Part shown: positions 28,406 to 39,326 of the stretch, one piece after another
Layout of the letters: the number at the start of each line of letters is the position of its first letter
Position numbering within the stretch: position 1 is the first letter of the stretch
Assembly: GCA_025454405.1 (NCBI GenBank)
Contig: JALOON010000021.1
Location: 21,585 to 85,584, forward strand
Origin: Oscillatoriaceae cyanobacterium Prado104
GTDB taxonomy: Bacteria > Cyanobacteriota > Cyanobacteriia > Cyanobacteriales > Microcoleaceae
Direction: 5' to 3'
Length of the DNA stretch: 64,000 nucleotides
Notes under the pieces: model-generated
What the model saw: the letters and a program-made list of their open reading frames with translations, nothing else
What the model was told of the DNA's origin: nothing
Databases searched by the model: none
Position numbers and translations under genes: made by a program

Positions 28406-28672
28406 TTAATACAAACTCTTCTCTTGAATTTCTGTTGCTCTATATGGAGAATCCCCCCAAAATTCAGGTAGCGGTGTCGCCCAGGAAATCGGCACAGAAA
28501 TTACATCTAAAGTTTCACCATTTTTAAATATTTCTAAAGTATATCCAGATTCTGGCTGTTTTTTGGTGGGAGGGAGATAGTCTAAAACCACTCCCTTGTC
28601 TCCTTTTTTTACAGGACTATTAGGAACATCTTGTTTGAGTTTTACCCACTGAAATAAGATTGCTGTTGTCAT
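28406..28672 (-). CDS. DUF4926 domain protein (putative toxin-antitoxin partner)
   Basis: 88 residues with the DUF4926 layout: a KL..DVP...VKKGDKGVVLDYL SH3-like start and a TLEIF.NGETLDVISVP strand. The family is small and functionally uncharacterised, and is commonly encoded next to DUF6883. Here the DUF6883 gene ends four bases upstream, so translation is probably coupled. By analogy with other short paired accessory genes I infer an antitoxin- or immunity-like role; no activity is visible in the sequence. Confidence 0.82.
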   Translation of the reverse strand: MTTAILFQWVKLKQDVPNSPVKKGDKGVVLDYLPPTKKQPESGYTLEIFKNGETLDVISVPISWATPLPEFWGDSPYRATEIQEKSLY

Positions 28673-28675
28673 TGT

Positions 28676-29011
28676 TTAGTTCTCCGATGATTTGTCAGGA
28701 TAAAGGGTAATAAATTTAACTGTATCGGATTCTTCGTCTTGTTGCCAGATAGTGATTACCTTAACTAATCGACCGTTAGGGCCATACCATTGACTTTTGA
28801 CTTTAAAGCGAGTCCCCCAATCTGTAGGTGTCACTTCTGCAACTTCAGCAACCCCTACAGCTTCCATTATATCGTTTTTGAGAATTTGCCAATTTTCTTG
28901 GCTGTAACCTGCTAGAGCTAAATACTCGGATTTATCGTCTTTAGGTTGGTAAACAAGTAAGTAATTTGTTATCTTTTGGTCTTGAATGACTAAGTTTGAG
29001 GGTATTCTCAT
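28676..29011 (-). CDS. DUF6883 domain protein (putative toxin-antitoxin partner)
   Basis: 111 residues from ATG at 29011 (MRIPSNLVIQDQKITNYLL). An upstream non-ATG extension is possible but does not match the family. The DUF6883 pattern is complete: a start resembling MRIP.....D..K...YLL, then YSQENWQILKNDIM, then GTRFKVKSQWYGPNGR and a VITIWQ.D final strand. The YGPNGR..KVITIW ending recalls small RNase-toxin folds, and the gene is paired with DUF4926. A toxin role is inference. Confidence 0.75.
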   Translation of the reverse strand: MRIPSNLVIQDQKITNYLLVYQPKDDKSEYLALAGYSQENWQILKNDIMEAVGVAEVAEVTPTDWGTRFKVKSQWYGPNGRLVKVITIWQQDEESDTVKFITLYPDKSSEN

Positions 29012-29207
29012 TAATTGCGCCCTAATCCCTCGATCGAGCATATCATTGATGGGGCGGGCGATCGTGCTTGATTTGAAAAGGGCGATCGCAATCTCAAATT
29101 TAAAATTACTAGATTCCGTAGAAATTACTGGAAATTGGGTTATGATTTAAGTGAGCGATCGCCCTCAAAAAAGTATTTTTTCGAGTTGATTGTAGGAGAA
29201 TATACAG

Positions 29208-29825
29208 ATGACAAGCACTTTACAAACAACCGAACGACGTTACTTCACAGAAGAGCAATATTTAGCACTGGAAGAAACAGCAGAAGACAAAAGCGAATAT
29301 CTCAATGGGGAAATTATTCGGATGACAGGCGCTTCTACTAATCACAATCAAATTGCCGGCAATTTATATGTTGCTTTGAGTCTTGCTCTCAAAAAGCAGA
29401 ATTATCGCGTATTTATCGGTGACGTGCGTCTGTGGGTAGCAAAAGTGCGGCTGTACACTTATCCCGATGTAATGGTAATTTTTGGAACACCTGAGTATCA
29501 CAACGATCGTACCGATATGGTTACTAACCCTCAAGTCATTGTGGAAGTTTTATCAAAGTCCACTAAAAATTACGATCGAGGTGACAAGTTTGCCTTTTAC
29601 AAAACTATTCCTACTTTTCGAGAATACATTCTAATTGACCAAACAAAAATTCACATCGAACAGTATTCTAAAACCGAGAATAAAAAATGGTTGTATTGCG
29701 AGTATGACGAGGAAGATCCGGCATTAGTATTTAATTCGTTTCAGGTTGAAGTTACGCTAGCGGATGTTTACGAACAAGTTAATTTTGAAGAAGTTGAGGA
29801 AGAAAACGATCGAAATGAGGAGTGA
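29208..29825 (+). CDS. Uma2-family (DUF820) PD-(D/E)XK nuclease-like protein, intact
   Basis: 205 residues, normal for Uma2. The nuclease core is complete: YPDVMVIFG (Asp87), PQVIVEVLSKSTKNYDRGDKF with Glu113 and Lys127, and the FREYILID strand. These expanded cyanobacterial proteins resemble restriction-endonuclease folds, but their biological role is not established. AGGAGA at 29194-29199 precedes the ATG. In contrast to the two decayed copies at 191-1270, this one looks functional. A relic of a similar gene 3' end lies at 28321. Confidence 0.9.
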   Translation: MTSTLQTTERRYFTEEQYLALEETAEDKSEYLNGEIIRMTGASTNHNQIAGNLYVALSLALKKQNYRVFIGDVRLWVAKVRLYTYPDVMVIFGTPEYHNDRTDMVTNPQVIVEVLSKSTKNYDRGDKFAFYKTIPTFREYILIDQTKIHIEQYSKTENKKWLYCEYDEEDPALVFNSFQVEVTLADVYEQVNFEEVEEENDRNEE

Positions 29826-30341
29826 AGTCGATCGCGCGAGAGTTTATTCAAGCACTTTGATGGTGGTGGCGATCGATTGGTGTTGACATTGTTTTTTCTC
29901 AAAGGGCGATCGACTGATGTTATTGTAAGACTATTGATGGGAGCAAGATTTGCTCATCTGCTCCGATCGAAATTTGTATTGCGGGCGACGATCGAACAAA
30001 CAATCCATTGCATTATTTATTTGCGTTCGTATTCTTGGGGATACCTTTCTCGATCGTCGAATATTTTATCACAATCCGGTAGGGGCGGGTTCGCTTCAAT
30101 ATCTGACACCAAACGATAAATCTTCTAAACCCGCCCCCACCCGACGACAAGATTAAAATTCGCTGAATTTAATCGCGCGATCGAGCGTTTTTTGGGCTGG
30201 TTTGTTGGTGGGGCGGGTTGATAAATATTGTCGATCGGTGACAGAATCCCTGGCGAACCCGCTCCTACAAAATCTGCAATAGATGCGATCGAACGCGCTC
30301 TCAAATCAACTATCAATTGTCAACTATCAACTATCAACTAT
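29826..30341. repeat. Intergenic region with one REPIN-like A-B doublet (array 3)
   Basis: A element at about 30079-30143 and B element at about 30207-30268, 128 bp apart, with the same spacer words as in the other arrays. CAACTAT heptamers at 30304-30341 run up to the stop of the giant CHAT gene. The part from 29826 to 30060 shows no gene. Confidence 0.75.
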
Positions 30342-33300
30342 TTACCAAGGGCTGCCAATTACTGTAAATCCCGCCCAATAATGCGGGTGAGATAAATCTA
30401 AGTTGGCGGGTATTTGTGGCGATTCTGGCAAATCGATCGCGCCTCCATTCCCCCGCAATTGATTGTTAGCAATTACTAACTGTTTGCGCAGCATTTCTAG
30501 TTGGGCTTTTCTGAGGGCTTCCGCTTTAATTGGTTCCGATCGCAAATAACGGTAAAATTCGGTCATTAACCCCAAAGTTCCAGCATCATCAACTTTCCAC
30601 AAACTCGCTACAGCCGATTTTACGCCGCCGCGCACCGCAAGTCCGGCAAATCCCATTTCTGCCCGACTGTCGCCGATCGCAGTTTCGCAAGCACTCAACA
30701 CCAATAACTCTACTTGTGAGCGATCGTACCATTTCGCTAACCTAAATTCATCTAAACTTAAAGAGCGATTCCACAAATCGATTTCTGCTTCTTTGCGTCC
30801 GTTTTCTATTTGCGGAAAACTCGCGTGAGTTGCTAAATGAACTATTTCAAATCCCTGTTGTTCTCGCTGTTGTTTGAGATTTTCTAAAGTGAATTCTTCA
30901 TTGAGAAAAGAACGACCCGGCCACAGCGGTAATTGGGAACGATTGTTAATAGCAATCTCATCTATGGTGGCTAGCATTGGATTTCGCGAACCGGCGATTG
31001 TGGATAGTTCGATCGGCACTGCCGGCAACTCGCGTTTATCAGTGTGGGGAAATATTGAAGCACCCATTGCTAACACTCGGGAGTCGCGCAAACTTTGATA
31101 ATTCGTGTCAGTCAAGCTGACGCTGGGAATTGAACCAATGCTGTATTTTTCTATGAGAAATTGCTTGCCGTCGTGCAAAGCAGCGATCGGCAATTGACGC
31201 AAACCGCCATCAAATGAAAAAATCAGAGTATCGATATTTAATGCCACCAAATTGTCGTGAATCGGCGCAATTAACCAGTTATAAAGCTGCTGCGCGCTTG
31301 GCAAATACCTCTTGTCTTCTTGCAAAATATTTGGTTTGTTGGCAACATAATTTTGAAATTGCTTCACATTTTCAGCTAACTTTCCTGGCTCCTCGATGTA
31401 GAGGGTTTTAATAACGGGAGGACCTTCGGGAACTACTAATATTAGCGATATTGAATGAATGCCGGCGATCGCGTAAACAATGACTGCTTTGTTTCCAGTT
31501 TCCGCCTCGATATTTTTCAATGTTTGTCTGATGTATTCTGCCGATACTTTTTTGTCAGTTAAATTTTCGCCGAAGTAGTTTTCGTAGTCTTGTTCAAACA
31601 GGCGATCGATCTGACTGACAGCATCCTCGGCATTGTTTTGTGCGAGAGTTTGTTCGACGGTCGATCGACTGATTTCTAAAGGAATCGCATTCGGAATATC
31701 TGGGATATTCGGACTTTGGGCGATCGCGATCGGTACGGGACTTGGTGCAGGACTCGGTGCGGGATTTGGCGCGGGTGCGGGGGCTGGCGAGGGTGCTGGT
31801 GTTGCGGGTGCTGGCGTTTGTGTAACAGCAGGTGATGGTGTGGGCTGGGGGATTCGGGGAATATTTACCACCAAATTAGAAGGGGTGTCTGGCGAGTTTT
31901 GTCCGACACCAACCGGAGGAACTGGATCGGGAGTTGAAACTATCCAACCGTCGGGTTTTTCTGTAGCAGAAGTGCCGAGTGATGGGGGATTTTCTGGAGG
32001 GTTTTCGGAAGCGGGTATAAAAGTAAGATTCGGTGGAGGAGCGGGTACTGTTTGTTGAATTTCTATTCCTTGAGGAGTCTGCCATTTAATTGCTAAATCT
32101 CCGGTTTGAGGGTTTGTATTGACGGTAGTTTCAGCACCCAATAAACCGCCAATTAAAAAAGCTAAATCTTGTTGCGGATTTGAGCTGGCTGGTGGCTCGA
32201 TCGCACTTACAGGCGCGATCGTACTTGCAGGTGCTGGCTGAATTTGCTCTACAGGGGCGATCGCTGGGGCTTGAACGGTTGCGGGCGCGGGATTTGGTGC
32301 GATTTGAGGTGGAGGGGCGATCGGGCTTGGAGGCGTGTTTGTTGTGGGGATTGCAGAAGCCGGAGGAATGTTCGGGCCGGGCCGGAGTCTTTGACCCGCG
32401 CCGGGTGTGGTGGCTCCTGGGGGCTGTGTGGGGCGCGTGAGAGTGGGTGAGGTGGTTTGAGGCAATCGGATTCCGCCGAAGGGAAAGTCGGGGGGAAAAC
32501 TGACGCTGGACTCTGAGCCTGAGGAAGGAATCGGCGTTGGCGTAGTGTCACCGGGTACATCGGGTGGTGCATCCGTTGTTGCTGGAGTTGGAGTGTCTGA
32601 CGGCGCTGAAGTTGGAGTGTCTGGCGGCGCTGAAGTTGGAGTGTCTGGCGGCGCTGAAGTTGGAGTGTCTGGCGGCGCTGAAGTTGGAGTATCTGGCGGC
32701 ACTGGAGTTGGAGTGTCTGACGGTGTTGAAGTTGGAGTGTCTGACGGCGCTGAAGTAGTTGCAGGTTCTGGGGTAGGTGCGGGCGTTGGAGTTTCTGACG
32801 GCGGTGGAGTTGGAGTTTCTGACGCCGGTGGAGTTGGAGTTTCTGACTGTGCTGGAGTTGGAGTTTCTGACTGTGCTGGAGTTGGAGTTTCTGACGGCGC
32901 TGGAGTTGGAGTCTCTGACGGCGTTGGAGTAGTTGCAGGCTCTGGAGTTGGTGCAGGGGCTGGAGTATTTGCGGGTTCTGGAGTTGGTGCGGGTGCTGGC
33001 GTCGGTGCGGACGTAGGTTCTGGAGTTGGTGCGGGTGCTGGCGTCGGTGCGGGTGTTGGGGCGGGTGTTGGGGCGGGTGTTGGAGTGGGTGCGGGCGTTG
33101 GTGTGGGAGCTGGAACAGATATAATAGCAATTCGATCGGCATCTTGTTTGTGTGTATAAAGATAGCTATTACCAGACAAAATTGTTGATTGCGCTGTACC
33201 ATTTCCTCTAGTAATAACACCAGCAGTTCCGTTAATTGCTGGATCGCCAACACTAAAAGGCGTCTCTCCATTACCGCCGTGACGTAGAAAAATTGTACCG

Positions 33301-36300
33301 CCATTATCGCCAGCACCTCCAGCAGTGGAAATGCTAGCATTCATCCCATTTCTATCTGTGAAAGAGTTGACTGCTCGAAAAAAGTTTTCAGTCCAAATCC
33401 AAACATTTCCGCCTTGACCGTTACCGAGGCTTTGAGCGTTAATTCGATCGACTGTAATATTGCTGCCAGCATTTACAACAATATTTCCGGCATTATTCGG
33501 AGCAGTCGAGTCAAGAATGCCAGTTACAATTTCTCCGTTCTCGGTGTATAAAGAAATCCCCGATGATGATGTAATATTTTGGGCAGTAATGTTATTAGTT
33601 GTAACGATGTTAATCGGCGCGGAAGTTTGGGGAATATCATCTTGAATGTTGATTGTGTTGAGAGGAGTAGAGTTGCCTACAGGAGCCAAAAACCGAACAA
33701 TTCCTGCATCGGGTTTGACTGTCAAATTGTAGGCTCCGTCAACTGTCGAGTTAAAAGTAATATCGCCCGTACCGGAAATTTTTACCGAGAGGTCATTACC
33801 CAATGTTACCGGAGCAGCGAACGTAATATTATTGCGCTTAGTTTCGATATTTCCGCCAGCAGTAATACTATTTGCCTTGACATCGATATTGCCGCCAGTC
33901 ACAGCTATGTTGGGAGAAAAAGTAACGGAATTAATATCCGATGTCGCAACAGTTCCTTTAGCATCTATGGTAACATTCCCGCCCCTACCGTTGGCAGCAG
34001 CAGTAATAATTGGACCAGCAGTGGTGTTGATATTAGCGTTGCTTTGAATGCGAAGATTGCCACTATTGGCATTGAATCCGCTGAGAACTACAGCAGTGTT
34101 CCCAATTCCGGCTGTATTGATATTGCCGATCGCTTCCAAGGAAATATTACCGCCATTATTGCCACCCATTGCATTGATAATTCCGCCAGTAGTATCTATA
34201 GAACCCCCACTTTTAAGGTTAATTTCTCCTCCATTTTGCAGACCGTTCGATCGAATATCTCTGGCATTAATATTGCCCCCAGCAGTTAAATTAACTGTAC
34301 CGCCACTGCTTTTGTCAGAGGAGGTATCAATGCCTGAATTAACAGTAATTGAACCATTTTGACTGGTGATAGTTATATTTCCTGGATTGGATGAACCACT
34401 TGCAGAAATGGGAGTAGGGCCCGAACCAAAAGTAAAAGCAGTACCAGTACCTTGACCTGCAAATACAGCTATAGAACCAATTGTAATATCACCTGCAGCT
34501 TCAAGCTTAACTGAACCGCCGTTAGCATTTAGGGCTGTAGTACCCGGTTCGCTTCTGGGATAAGAGTAGTTGCGGATGCCCTCTGTACCGATCGAAATAA
34601 TTCCATTAGTGCTAGTGATGCTAACATCTCCGCCACTAGAGTTACCGCTAGCACCAGTAGGACCAGTAGGAGCAGAAGGTATGCATTCTGAACCTACAAA
34701 TACACACGCAGACGCATTAGTAACACTCAAAGCGCTATTAGGACGACCCGACAACGATCTGATGCTATCGATCGTGATGTTTCCAGCAGCTTTGAGAGTA
34801 ATATTACCACCGTTAGCATCTCCAATATGGAAGGTTACTCCACCTGAAGCATCTACAGAACCTAAGGTAATTCCACCGTTATTGCTAGTAATACTAATAT
34901 TTCCTCCGCTTTTATAATAGGAGCCTACATTAAGACTCCCTGTTGTAATGTTACCCCCTGCCTGGATGGTAATGTTTGATCCTGGCTCGTCAGAAGTACT
35001 TGTAGTGATGTTTTTCAGAGAAATCTCTTGACTTGCTATTAAGGTAATTGATACAGCTCTCGATCTATTTGACAGCTCAATATTGCCATTGGCTATTATG
35101 CGTCCGTTACCTAACGGTGCTTGGATTATTACTGGTTCCAGGAATGGTCTCGAATTAGTTGGACTTATTTCGTTAAGTGTAATAGTTCCTGTTCCGTTAG
35201 TACGCCCAATTGTTAGGGCTGTAAATACCCGACTAAGGCTATCAAGCTCATTGTTTGTAAAATCTAAAGCTGGAGTGCTATTATCAGTTCCAGCAATAAT
35301 AATATCTTGGCTGGGAGTGGCAGGTTGAAGTACAAAATTCCCAGTACCTCTAATAGAAAAAGAGCCTCCTGTTAAGTCAATTTCGTTACCTGTTAGAGTA
35401 ATATTACCGCTCCCAGAATTTAGTGCATTAATTGTCAATTGATTGGCAGCAGCGAGATTGACGTTACCATTATTTGTCTCAATACCTTGTGCTGTCAAAT
35501 TTTGATTGGCAGCAAAATCGATCGCTCCGCCTGCTGTTGTAATGTTGCTATTGAGCAAAATATTTCTATTCGCTTGCAAACCTATCGTCTCGCCAGATGT
35601 TTGATTGGTAAAGTTCAAATTTGTACCTGTTTGAGCAATAATATCTCGATCGGCTTGCAAGAGAATATTGCCAGTTAAAGCAGTTAACTTGGTATCGCTA
35701 ATCGTGAAATCTGTTATCGTACCGCCTTGTGATAATAAAATCGCGCCAGCGGCATCACCTGAAGGAACATTTGGATCGAGTTGAGTATCGTTTGCACCTG
35801 TCCCTCCTGCTTGAATGATAATGTCTCTTGGATCGAGGACGATCGTGCCATTTATTCCGTTATTGGCACTAACATTTACATCTCCTCTAAAGATTAAATT
35901 TTCTTTCCCCGATACTTCAACAAAGCCGCCATTGCCAGAATTGCCGCCGCTGCGAGCGCTAATATTTCCATAGAAACCCGTCAATCCATCCGCCCACACG
36001 ATGACCCTTCCGCCATTACCATTTGTAACAGCATCAGCATTAATTGTTGAATCGTTACTCACATATGTCCGTAGTGCATTTGGCACATTACCTTGACCCT
36101 TATAATCACCGCCGACGCGCACACTGCCACCGCCATTCACGCCAGAAGCATCGATATTTGTATTAATTAAACCGACTCGCGAACCCAAAACATTTACACT
36201 TCCGCCGTTATTCCCAGAGACATCAATATTACCAGCAACAATTGCCGTACCCGAGTCAGTTGGCACTGTTACTCCCGCAGCAGTCAAATGTACACTTCCA

Positions 36301-37151
36301 TCATTAGTGACAGTCACTCCTGTTGCATTACTCTCGCCTTGTCCTGTCAGTAATTGAGGAATTGATAATACTGAAAATTGGTTGTTGGCATTGGGAGATA
36401 AATTATTAGTAATAGGCTGAACTTCTAAATTTAACAAATTTCCCGGCTGGCTAATCCTGACTAAACTTTCACCGGGAACGGCAGCTACAGTAATATTTCC
36501 TCCCGGCGCTGAAAGTTGTCCGGTACTTAAAATTGTGCCGCCCAACAAACTTAAATTTTGCCCTTGTCCCACCGCCAAATTTCCCAGATTGACGATTCCT
36601 CCCGGCTGCGCATTTGTAAAAGCAAAAGTATTCGGACTTCCCACTAATTGCGCGTAATCATTCGTGCCTGCTGCGCTAAACCAATTATTGCCGAAACCGA
36701 TACCTGTCGCAGTAGTCGCAGTAAAAGAACCGGGAATATTTAAGCTAGAATTTGCACCGAAAACAATCCCCGCCGGATTCATTAAAAATAAATTGGAATT
36801 GCCACCCGTAACTTGAATCAAGCCATTAATCAGCGAAGCATCGCCACCGACTACTCGCCCTAAAATATTGCGGATATTGGGATTTGAGATAAAGTTAGCA
36901 GTTTGTCCGGTAGTTAAATTAAATTGTTGGAAGCTGTGAAAAAGATTTGCGCCGTCTCCCGATTGTCGGCCGCCTTCGATGTTGAATTGACTGCCGTTAG
37001 GATTAATTTGAGTATTCGTACCGTCAGCGGCTGGCGCAATTTGGGCCGTGGCTGTTTGAGATGGGGCGAACAGTCCGATTTGCCAGGTTGTTAAGGCGGT
37101 GAATGAGAGGAAGGGTAGGAGAAATCTAGTTTTTGTGCGTGTTGATTTCAT
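30342..37151 (-). CDS. Secreted haemagglutinin-CHAT (caspase-like) protein, paralogue 1
   Basis: 2269 residues, same architecture as the gene at 17751-23804. A signal peptide (about 1-37, TATAQ) precedes a TPS domain ([16 protein letters not shown]), an additional haemagglutinin block rich in GG/NGG turns (about 310-450, absent from paralogue 2), beta-helix-type repeats to about 1340, a Pro/Thr/Ser linker (about 1345-1815) and a CHAT domain. Dyad residues are His2109 in [10 protein letters not shown] and Cys2155 in [12 protein letters not shown]. The CHAT domains of the two paralogues are nearly identical. The gene lies downstream, on the same strand, of the sigma-like/DUF1822/CHAT/FecR operon, from which it is separated only by a repeat array. 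Inference: the exported effector of that system. Confidence 0.88.
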   Translation of the reverse strand: MKSTRTKTRFLLPFLSFTALTTWQIGLFAPSQTATAQIAPAADGTNTQINPNGSQFNIEGGRQSGDGANLFHSFQQFNLTTGQTANFISNPNIRNILGRVVGGDASLINGLIQVTGGNSNLFLMNPAGIVFGANSSLNIPGSFTATTATGIGFGNNWFSAAGTNDYAQLVGSPNTFAFTNAQPGGIVNLGNLAVGQGQNLSLLGGTILSTGQLSAPGGNITVAAVPGESLVRISQPGNLLNLEVQPITNNLSPNANNQFSVLSIPQLLTGQGESNATGVTVTNDGSVHLTAAGVTVPTDSGTAIVAGNIDVSGNNGGSVNVLGSRVGLINTNIDASGVNGGGSVRVGGDYKGQGNVPNALRTYVSNDSTINADAVTNGNGGRVIVWADGLTGFYGNISARSGGNSGNGGFVEVSGKENLIFRGDVNVSANNGINGTIVLDPRDIIIQAGGTGANDTQLDPNVPSGDAAGAILLSQGGTITDFTISDTKLTALTGNILLQADRDIIAQTGTNLNFTNQTSGETIGLQANRNILLNSNITTAGGAIDFAANQNLTAQGIETNNGNVNLAAANQLTINALNSGSGNITLTGNEIDLTGGSFSIRGTGNFVLQPATPSQDIIIAGTDNSTPALDFTNNELDSLSRVFTALTIGRTNGTGTITLNEISPTNSRPFLEPVIIQAPLGNGRIIANGNIELSNRSRAVSITLIASQEISLKNITTSTSDEPGSNITIQAGGNITTGSLNVGSYYKSGGNISITSNNGGITLGSVDASGGVTFHIGDANGGNITLKAAGNITIDSIRSLSGRPNSALSVTNASACVFVGSECIPSAPTGPTGASGNSSGGDVSITSTNGIISIGTEGIRNYSYPRSEPGTTALNANGGSVKLEAAGDITIGSIAVFAGQGTGTAFTFGSGPTPISASGSSNPGNITITSQNGSITVNSGIDTSSDKSSGGTVNLTAGGNINARDIRSNGLQNGGEINLKSGGSIDTTGGIINAMGGNNGGNISLEAIGNINTAGIGNTAVVLSGFNANSGNLRIQSNANINTTAGPIITAAANGRGGNVTIDAKGTVATSDINSVTFSPNIAVTGGNIDVKANSITAGGNIETKRNNITFAAPVTLGNDLSVKISGTGDITFNSTVDGAYNLTVKPDAGIVRFLAPVGNSTPLNTINIQDDIPQTSAPINIVTTNNITAQNITSSSGISLYTENGEIVTGILDSTAPNNAGNIVVNAGSNITVDRINAQSLGNGQGGNVWIWTENFFRAVNSFTDRNGMNASISTAGGAGDNGGTIFLRHGGNGETPFSVGDPAINGTAGVITRGNGTAQSTILSGNSYLYTHKQDADRIAIISVPAPTPTPAPTPTPAPTPAPTPAPTPAPAPTPEPTSAPTPAPAPTPEPANTPAPAPTPEPATTPTPSETPTPAPSETPTPAQSETPTPAQSETPTPPASETPTPPPSETPTPAPTPEPATTSAPSDTPTSTPSDTPTPVPPDTPTSAPPDTPTSAPPDTPTSAPPDTPTSAPSDTPTPATTDAPPDVPGDTTPTPIPSSGSESSVSFPPDFPFGGIRLPQTTSPTLTRPTQPPGATTPGAGQRLRPGPNIPPASAIPTTNTPPSPIAPPPQIAPNPAPATVQAPAIAPVEQIQPAPASTIAPVSAIEPPASSNPQQDLAFLIGGLLGAETTVNTNPQTGDLAIKWQTPQGIEIQQTVPAPPPNLTFIPASENPPENPPSLGTSATEKPDGWIVSTPDPVPPVGVGQNSPDTPSNLVVNIPRIPQPTPSPAVTQTPAPATPAPSPAPAPAPNPAPSPAPSPVPIAIAQSPNIPDIPNAIPLEISRSTVEQTLAQNNAEDAVSQIDRLFEQDYENYFGENLTDKKVSAEYIRQTLKNIEAETGNKAVIVYAIAGIHSISLILVVPEGPPVIKTLYIEEPGKLAENVKQFQNYVANKPNILQEDKRYLPSAQQLYNWLIAPIHDNLVALNIDTLIFSFDGGLRQLPIAALHDGKQFLIEKYSIGSIPSVSLTDTNYQSLRDSRVLAMGASIFPHTDKRELPAVPIELSTIAGSRNPMLATIDEIAINNRSQLPLWPGRSFLNEEFTLENLKQQREQQGFEIVHLATHASFPQIENGRKEAEIDLWNRSLSLDEFRLAKWYDRSQVELLVLSACETAIGDSRAEMGFAGLAVRGGVKSAVASLWKVDDAGTLGLMTEFYRYLRSEPIKAEALRKAQLEMLRKQLVIANNQLRGNGGAIDLPESPQIPANLDLSHPHYWAGFTVIGSPW
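32545..33115. repeat. Coding minisatellite in the CHAT protein linker (paralogue 1)
   Basis: Tandem units such as GGAGTGTCTGGCGGCGCTGAA (21-24 bp, + strand) and GGTGCGGGTGTTGGG-type units encode the [18 protein letters not shown] linker. Unit sequence differs from that of paralogue 2, indicating independent expansion. Confidence 0.8.
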
Positions 37152-37177
37152 GGTTTTTTAGTAGATACTATTCTGAC
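37152..37177 (-). promoter_or_regulatory. Conserved leader of the CHAT giant gene (paralogue 1)
   Basis: Read towards the gene, GTCAGAATAGTATCTACT plus AAAAAACC abuts the ATG; 25 of 26 bases match the leader of paralogue 2. A TAGTAT box is a possible -10 element. No ribosome-binding site is visible. Confidence 0.4.
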
Positions 37178-37211
37178 AACAAACTCATCGACAATAAACA
37201 AGAGCGCGATT

Positions 37212-38177
37212 CTGTAGGGGCGGGTTCGCCGAAATATTTGATACCAAACTAGAAATATTAAAAACCCGCCCCCACCCCACGAAAAGTTTCACAATTCATT
37301 AAATTTAACCGCGCGATCGACCTTGTTTTGGGTCGATCTGTTGGGTTGGGGCGGGTTTATCAATATTGTAGGTTGGTAACAGAATCCCTGGCGAACCCGC
37401 CCCTACAAAATTTGTGTTTGATAATAATAAGCTCATCGGTGGTACATGATTTTTCATTGAATTTAATCGGGAGATCGACCTTGTTTTGAGATGATTCATT
37501 ACATAATATCACCATCCTGTAGCGGCGGGTTCGCCGACATAATTGACACCAAACGATAAATCTCAAAAACCCGCCCCCACCCCACAAAAGATTCACAATT
37601 CATTGAATTTAATCGGGCGATCGAGCGTTTTTGGGTCGATCGACTGGGTTGGGGCGGGTTTATCAATATTGTCGATCGGTGACACAAATTGTCGCGAACC
37701 CGCCCCTATGATATTTGGTTTCATAACAATAAATTCATCAGGAATACATGATTTTTCATTGAATTTAAGCATGCGATCGAGCTTGTTTTGAGATGATTCA
37801 TCACATAATATCACCATCCTGTAGGGGCGGGTTCGCCGAAATATATGACACCAAACGATAAATCTCAAAAACCCGCCCCCACCCCACGAAAAGATTCACA
37901 ATTCATTGAATTTAATCGGGCGATCGAGCGTATTTTTGAATTGATCGACTGGGTTGGGGCGGGTTTATCAATATTGTCGATCGATCGGTGACAGAATCCC
38001 TGGCGAACCCGCCCCTACGAAATTTGGGTTTGATAATAATAAACTCATCGGTAGTACATGATTTCTCATTGAATTTAATCGGGCGATCGACCTTGTTTTG
38101 GGTCGATCGGCGGGGTTGGGGCGGGTTTATTAATATTGTCGATCGGTAACACAAATTGTCGCGAACCCGCCCCTACG
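37212..38177. repeat. REPIN-like palindromic elements, array 4
   Basis: Order A-B-A-B-A-B-B. A elements are at about 37212, 37518 and 37821; B elements at about 37345, 37648, 37952 and 38115. A-B doublets repeat every ~304 bp and the final B-B spacing is about 163 bp, like array 1. The array separates the CHAT giant from the upstream operon on the same strand. Confidence 0.85.
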
Positions 38178-38219
38178 ATTTTGATGGTGACATCCGATCG
38201 TCCGTTCACCAACAATTTA

Positions 38220-39326
38220 TTATTTCCTCTCCATTCTCCTTTGCAAATCCCGCAATTGCTTGTCTACCTTTTCCACCATTGGCAAATCTCCCAAAGTCTC
38301 AAATCCCTCTTTTGCCAACCGCAAATATTCCATCGCTTCCCGATCTTTCCTCATCGCTGAATTAACTTGCCCCAAACCGTAGCGCGCGTCCGTCAAATCC
38401 TCGATATCGTCAGTTTTCGCCGCATTTATTGCCTCTTGATAGTAAAATTCAGCCTGCGGCATTAACTTCAAATTCTCCAGATACAAACTGCCTAATTTGC
38501 GGTAAATTGGCGGCGTTCCCCCTCCCGATCGCACCAACTTTTCCAGAGTTTCTACCGCTTCTGCGATCGAGTTCGCGTTCAGATAAATTTGGGAAATTGC
38601 GAGTTTTTGAGCTGCCGAATTCGCTACTTGTTTCTCGATCGCCCTTACTTCCTCTCTCACTTTTTGGATCTCTTTATCGTCCAACAAACTAAACTCGATA
38701 TCTCCCTCCCCAACAGCACTTTCTGAAGAAATACCCGTGTTAGTTTCGACAATCAATTTGTAGCTAGCACCCGGTTTCAGCGGCGGTTCCCCCGGATACA
38801 CAATCTCCGTACCGCTAACAGTCATTTCCCAGTTTAATTTCGCGCCATTTTCGCGCAAGCTGAGTTTGTAGCTAGTCGCTCCCGCAACTGGATTCCAGCG
38901 CAAAATAGGCTTGCTATCGAGCAATTTCGTGTTCCTCGGACTGATTGTATAAGGAATTGGTGCGGTGTTCCAAAGAATTCTGCCGTCGCCCCGATCGGGG
39001 CATTTAACTAAGTCTTGACTGCAGTCTTTTTGAGAATTTCCTTTGGCTAATACGCAGCTATTTAATTGATTTTCTCCAGGGGCGATCGACTTGATTCCTA
39101 AATCCGCACATTGGATGGTAATTTGTCCGTTTTGCAAGGTGCGCAATTTGTCTCCCGGATAAATCTGCGTGCCCGCAGTAGGACGAACAATTCTGCCGTT
39201 TTGGCGCTCTAATTGCACCTCGCCACTGGCGTAAATAATTTGTCCGTTGGAGATTCTGTTAGTTGCTGCGAGGGCGGTAGCGGCGATCGAACTTAAAGCG
39301 ATAAAAACTGCAATCCCGATTTTCAT
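38220..39326 (-). CDS. Secreted FecR-like/TPR protein of the CHAT operon
   Basis: 368 residues starting MKIGIAVFIALSSIAATALA, a typical signal peptide. The next ~60 residues (SGEVQLERQNGRIVRPTAGTQ, then PGDKLRT..NG) resemble FecR-type beta domains. A fibronectin-III-like strand set (KPILRWNPVAGATSYKLSL, about 153-171) and C-terminal TPR helices (about 245-360) follow. The ATG at 39326 overlaps the stop of the upstream CHAT gene (ATGA), so the two are translationally coupled; a longer upstream frame is less likely because it would bury the signal peptide. Inferred role: a periplasmic partner or sensor of the CHAT proteins. The exact family is not certain. Confidence 0.78.
   Translation of the reverse strand: MKIGIAVFIALSSIAATALAATNRISNGQIIYASGEVQLERQNGRIVRPTAGTQIYPGDKLRTLQNGQITIQCADLGIKSIAPGENQLNSCVLAKGNSQKDCSQDLVKCPDRGDGRILWNTAPIPYTISPRNTKLLDSKPILRWNPVAGATSYKLSLRENGAKLNWEMTVSGTEIVYPGEPPLKPGASYKLIVETNTGISSESAVGEGDIEFSLLDDKEIQKVREEVRAIEKQVANSAAQKLAISQIYLNANSIAEAVETLEKLVRSGGGTPPIYRKLGSLYLENLKLMPQAEFYYQEAINAAKTDDIEDLTDARYGLGQVNSAMRKDREAMEYLRLAKEGFETLGDLPMVEKVDKQLRDLQRRMERK

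Noticed and set aside
32249..33340. 363-codon minus-strand frame ([11 protein letters not shown] repeats) and + strand glycine/valine-rich frame 32545-33159
   Set aside because: Both are alternate frames of the coding minisatellite inside the CHAT giant, in which stop codons are absent by composition.
33579..34289. 236-codon + strand frame inside paralogue 1
   Set aside because: Antisense to the Asn/Gly/Thr-rich beta-helix repeats of the giant gene; no recognisable domain and no ribosome-binding site.
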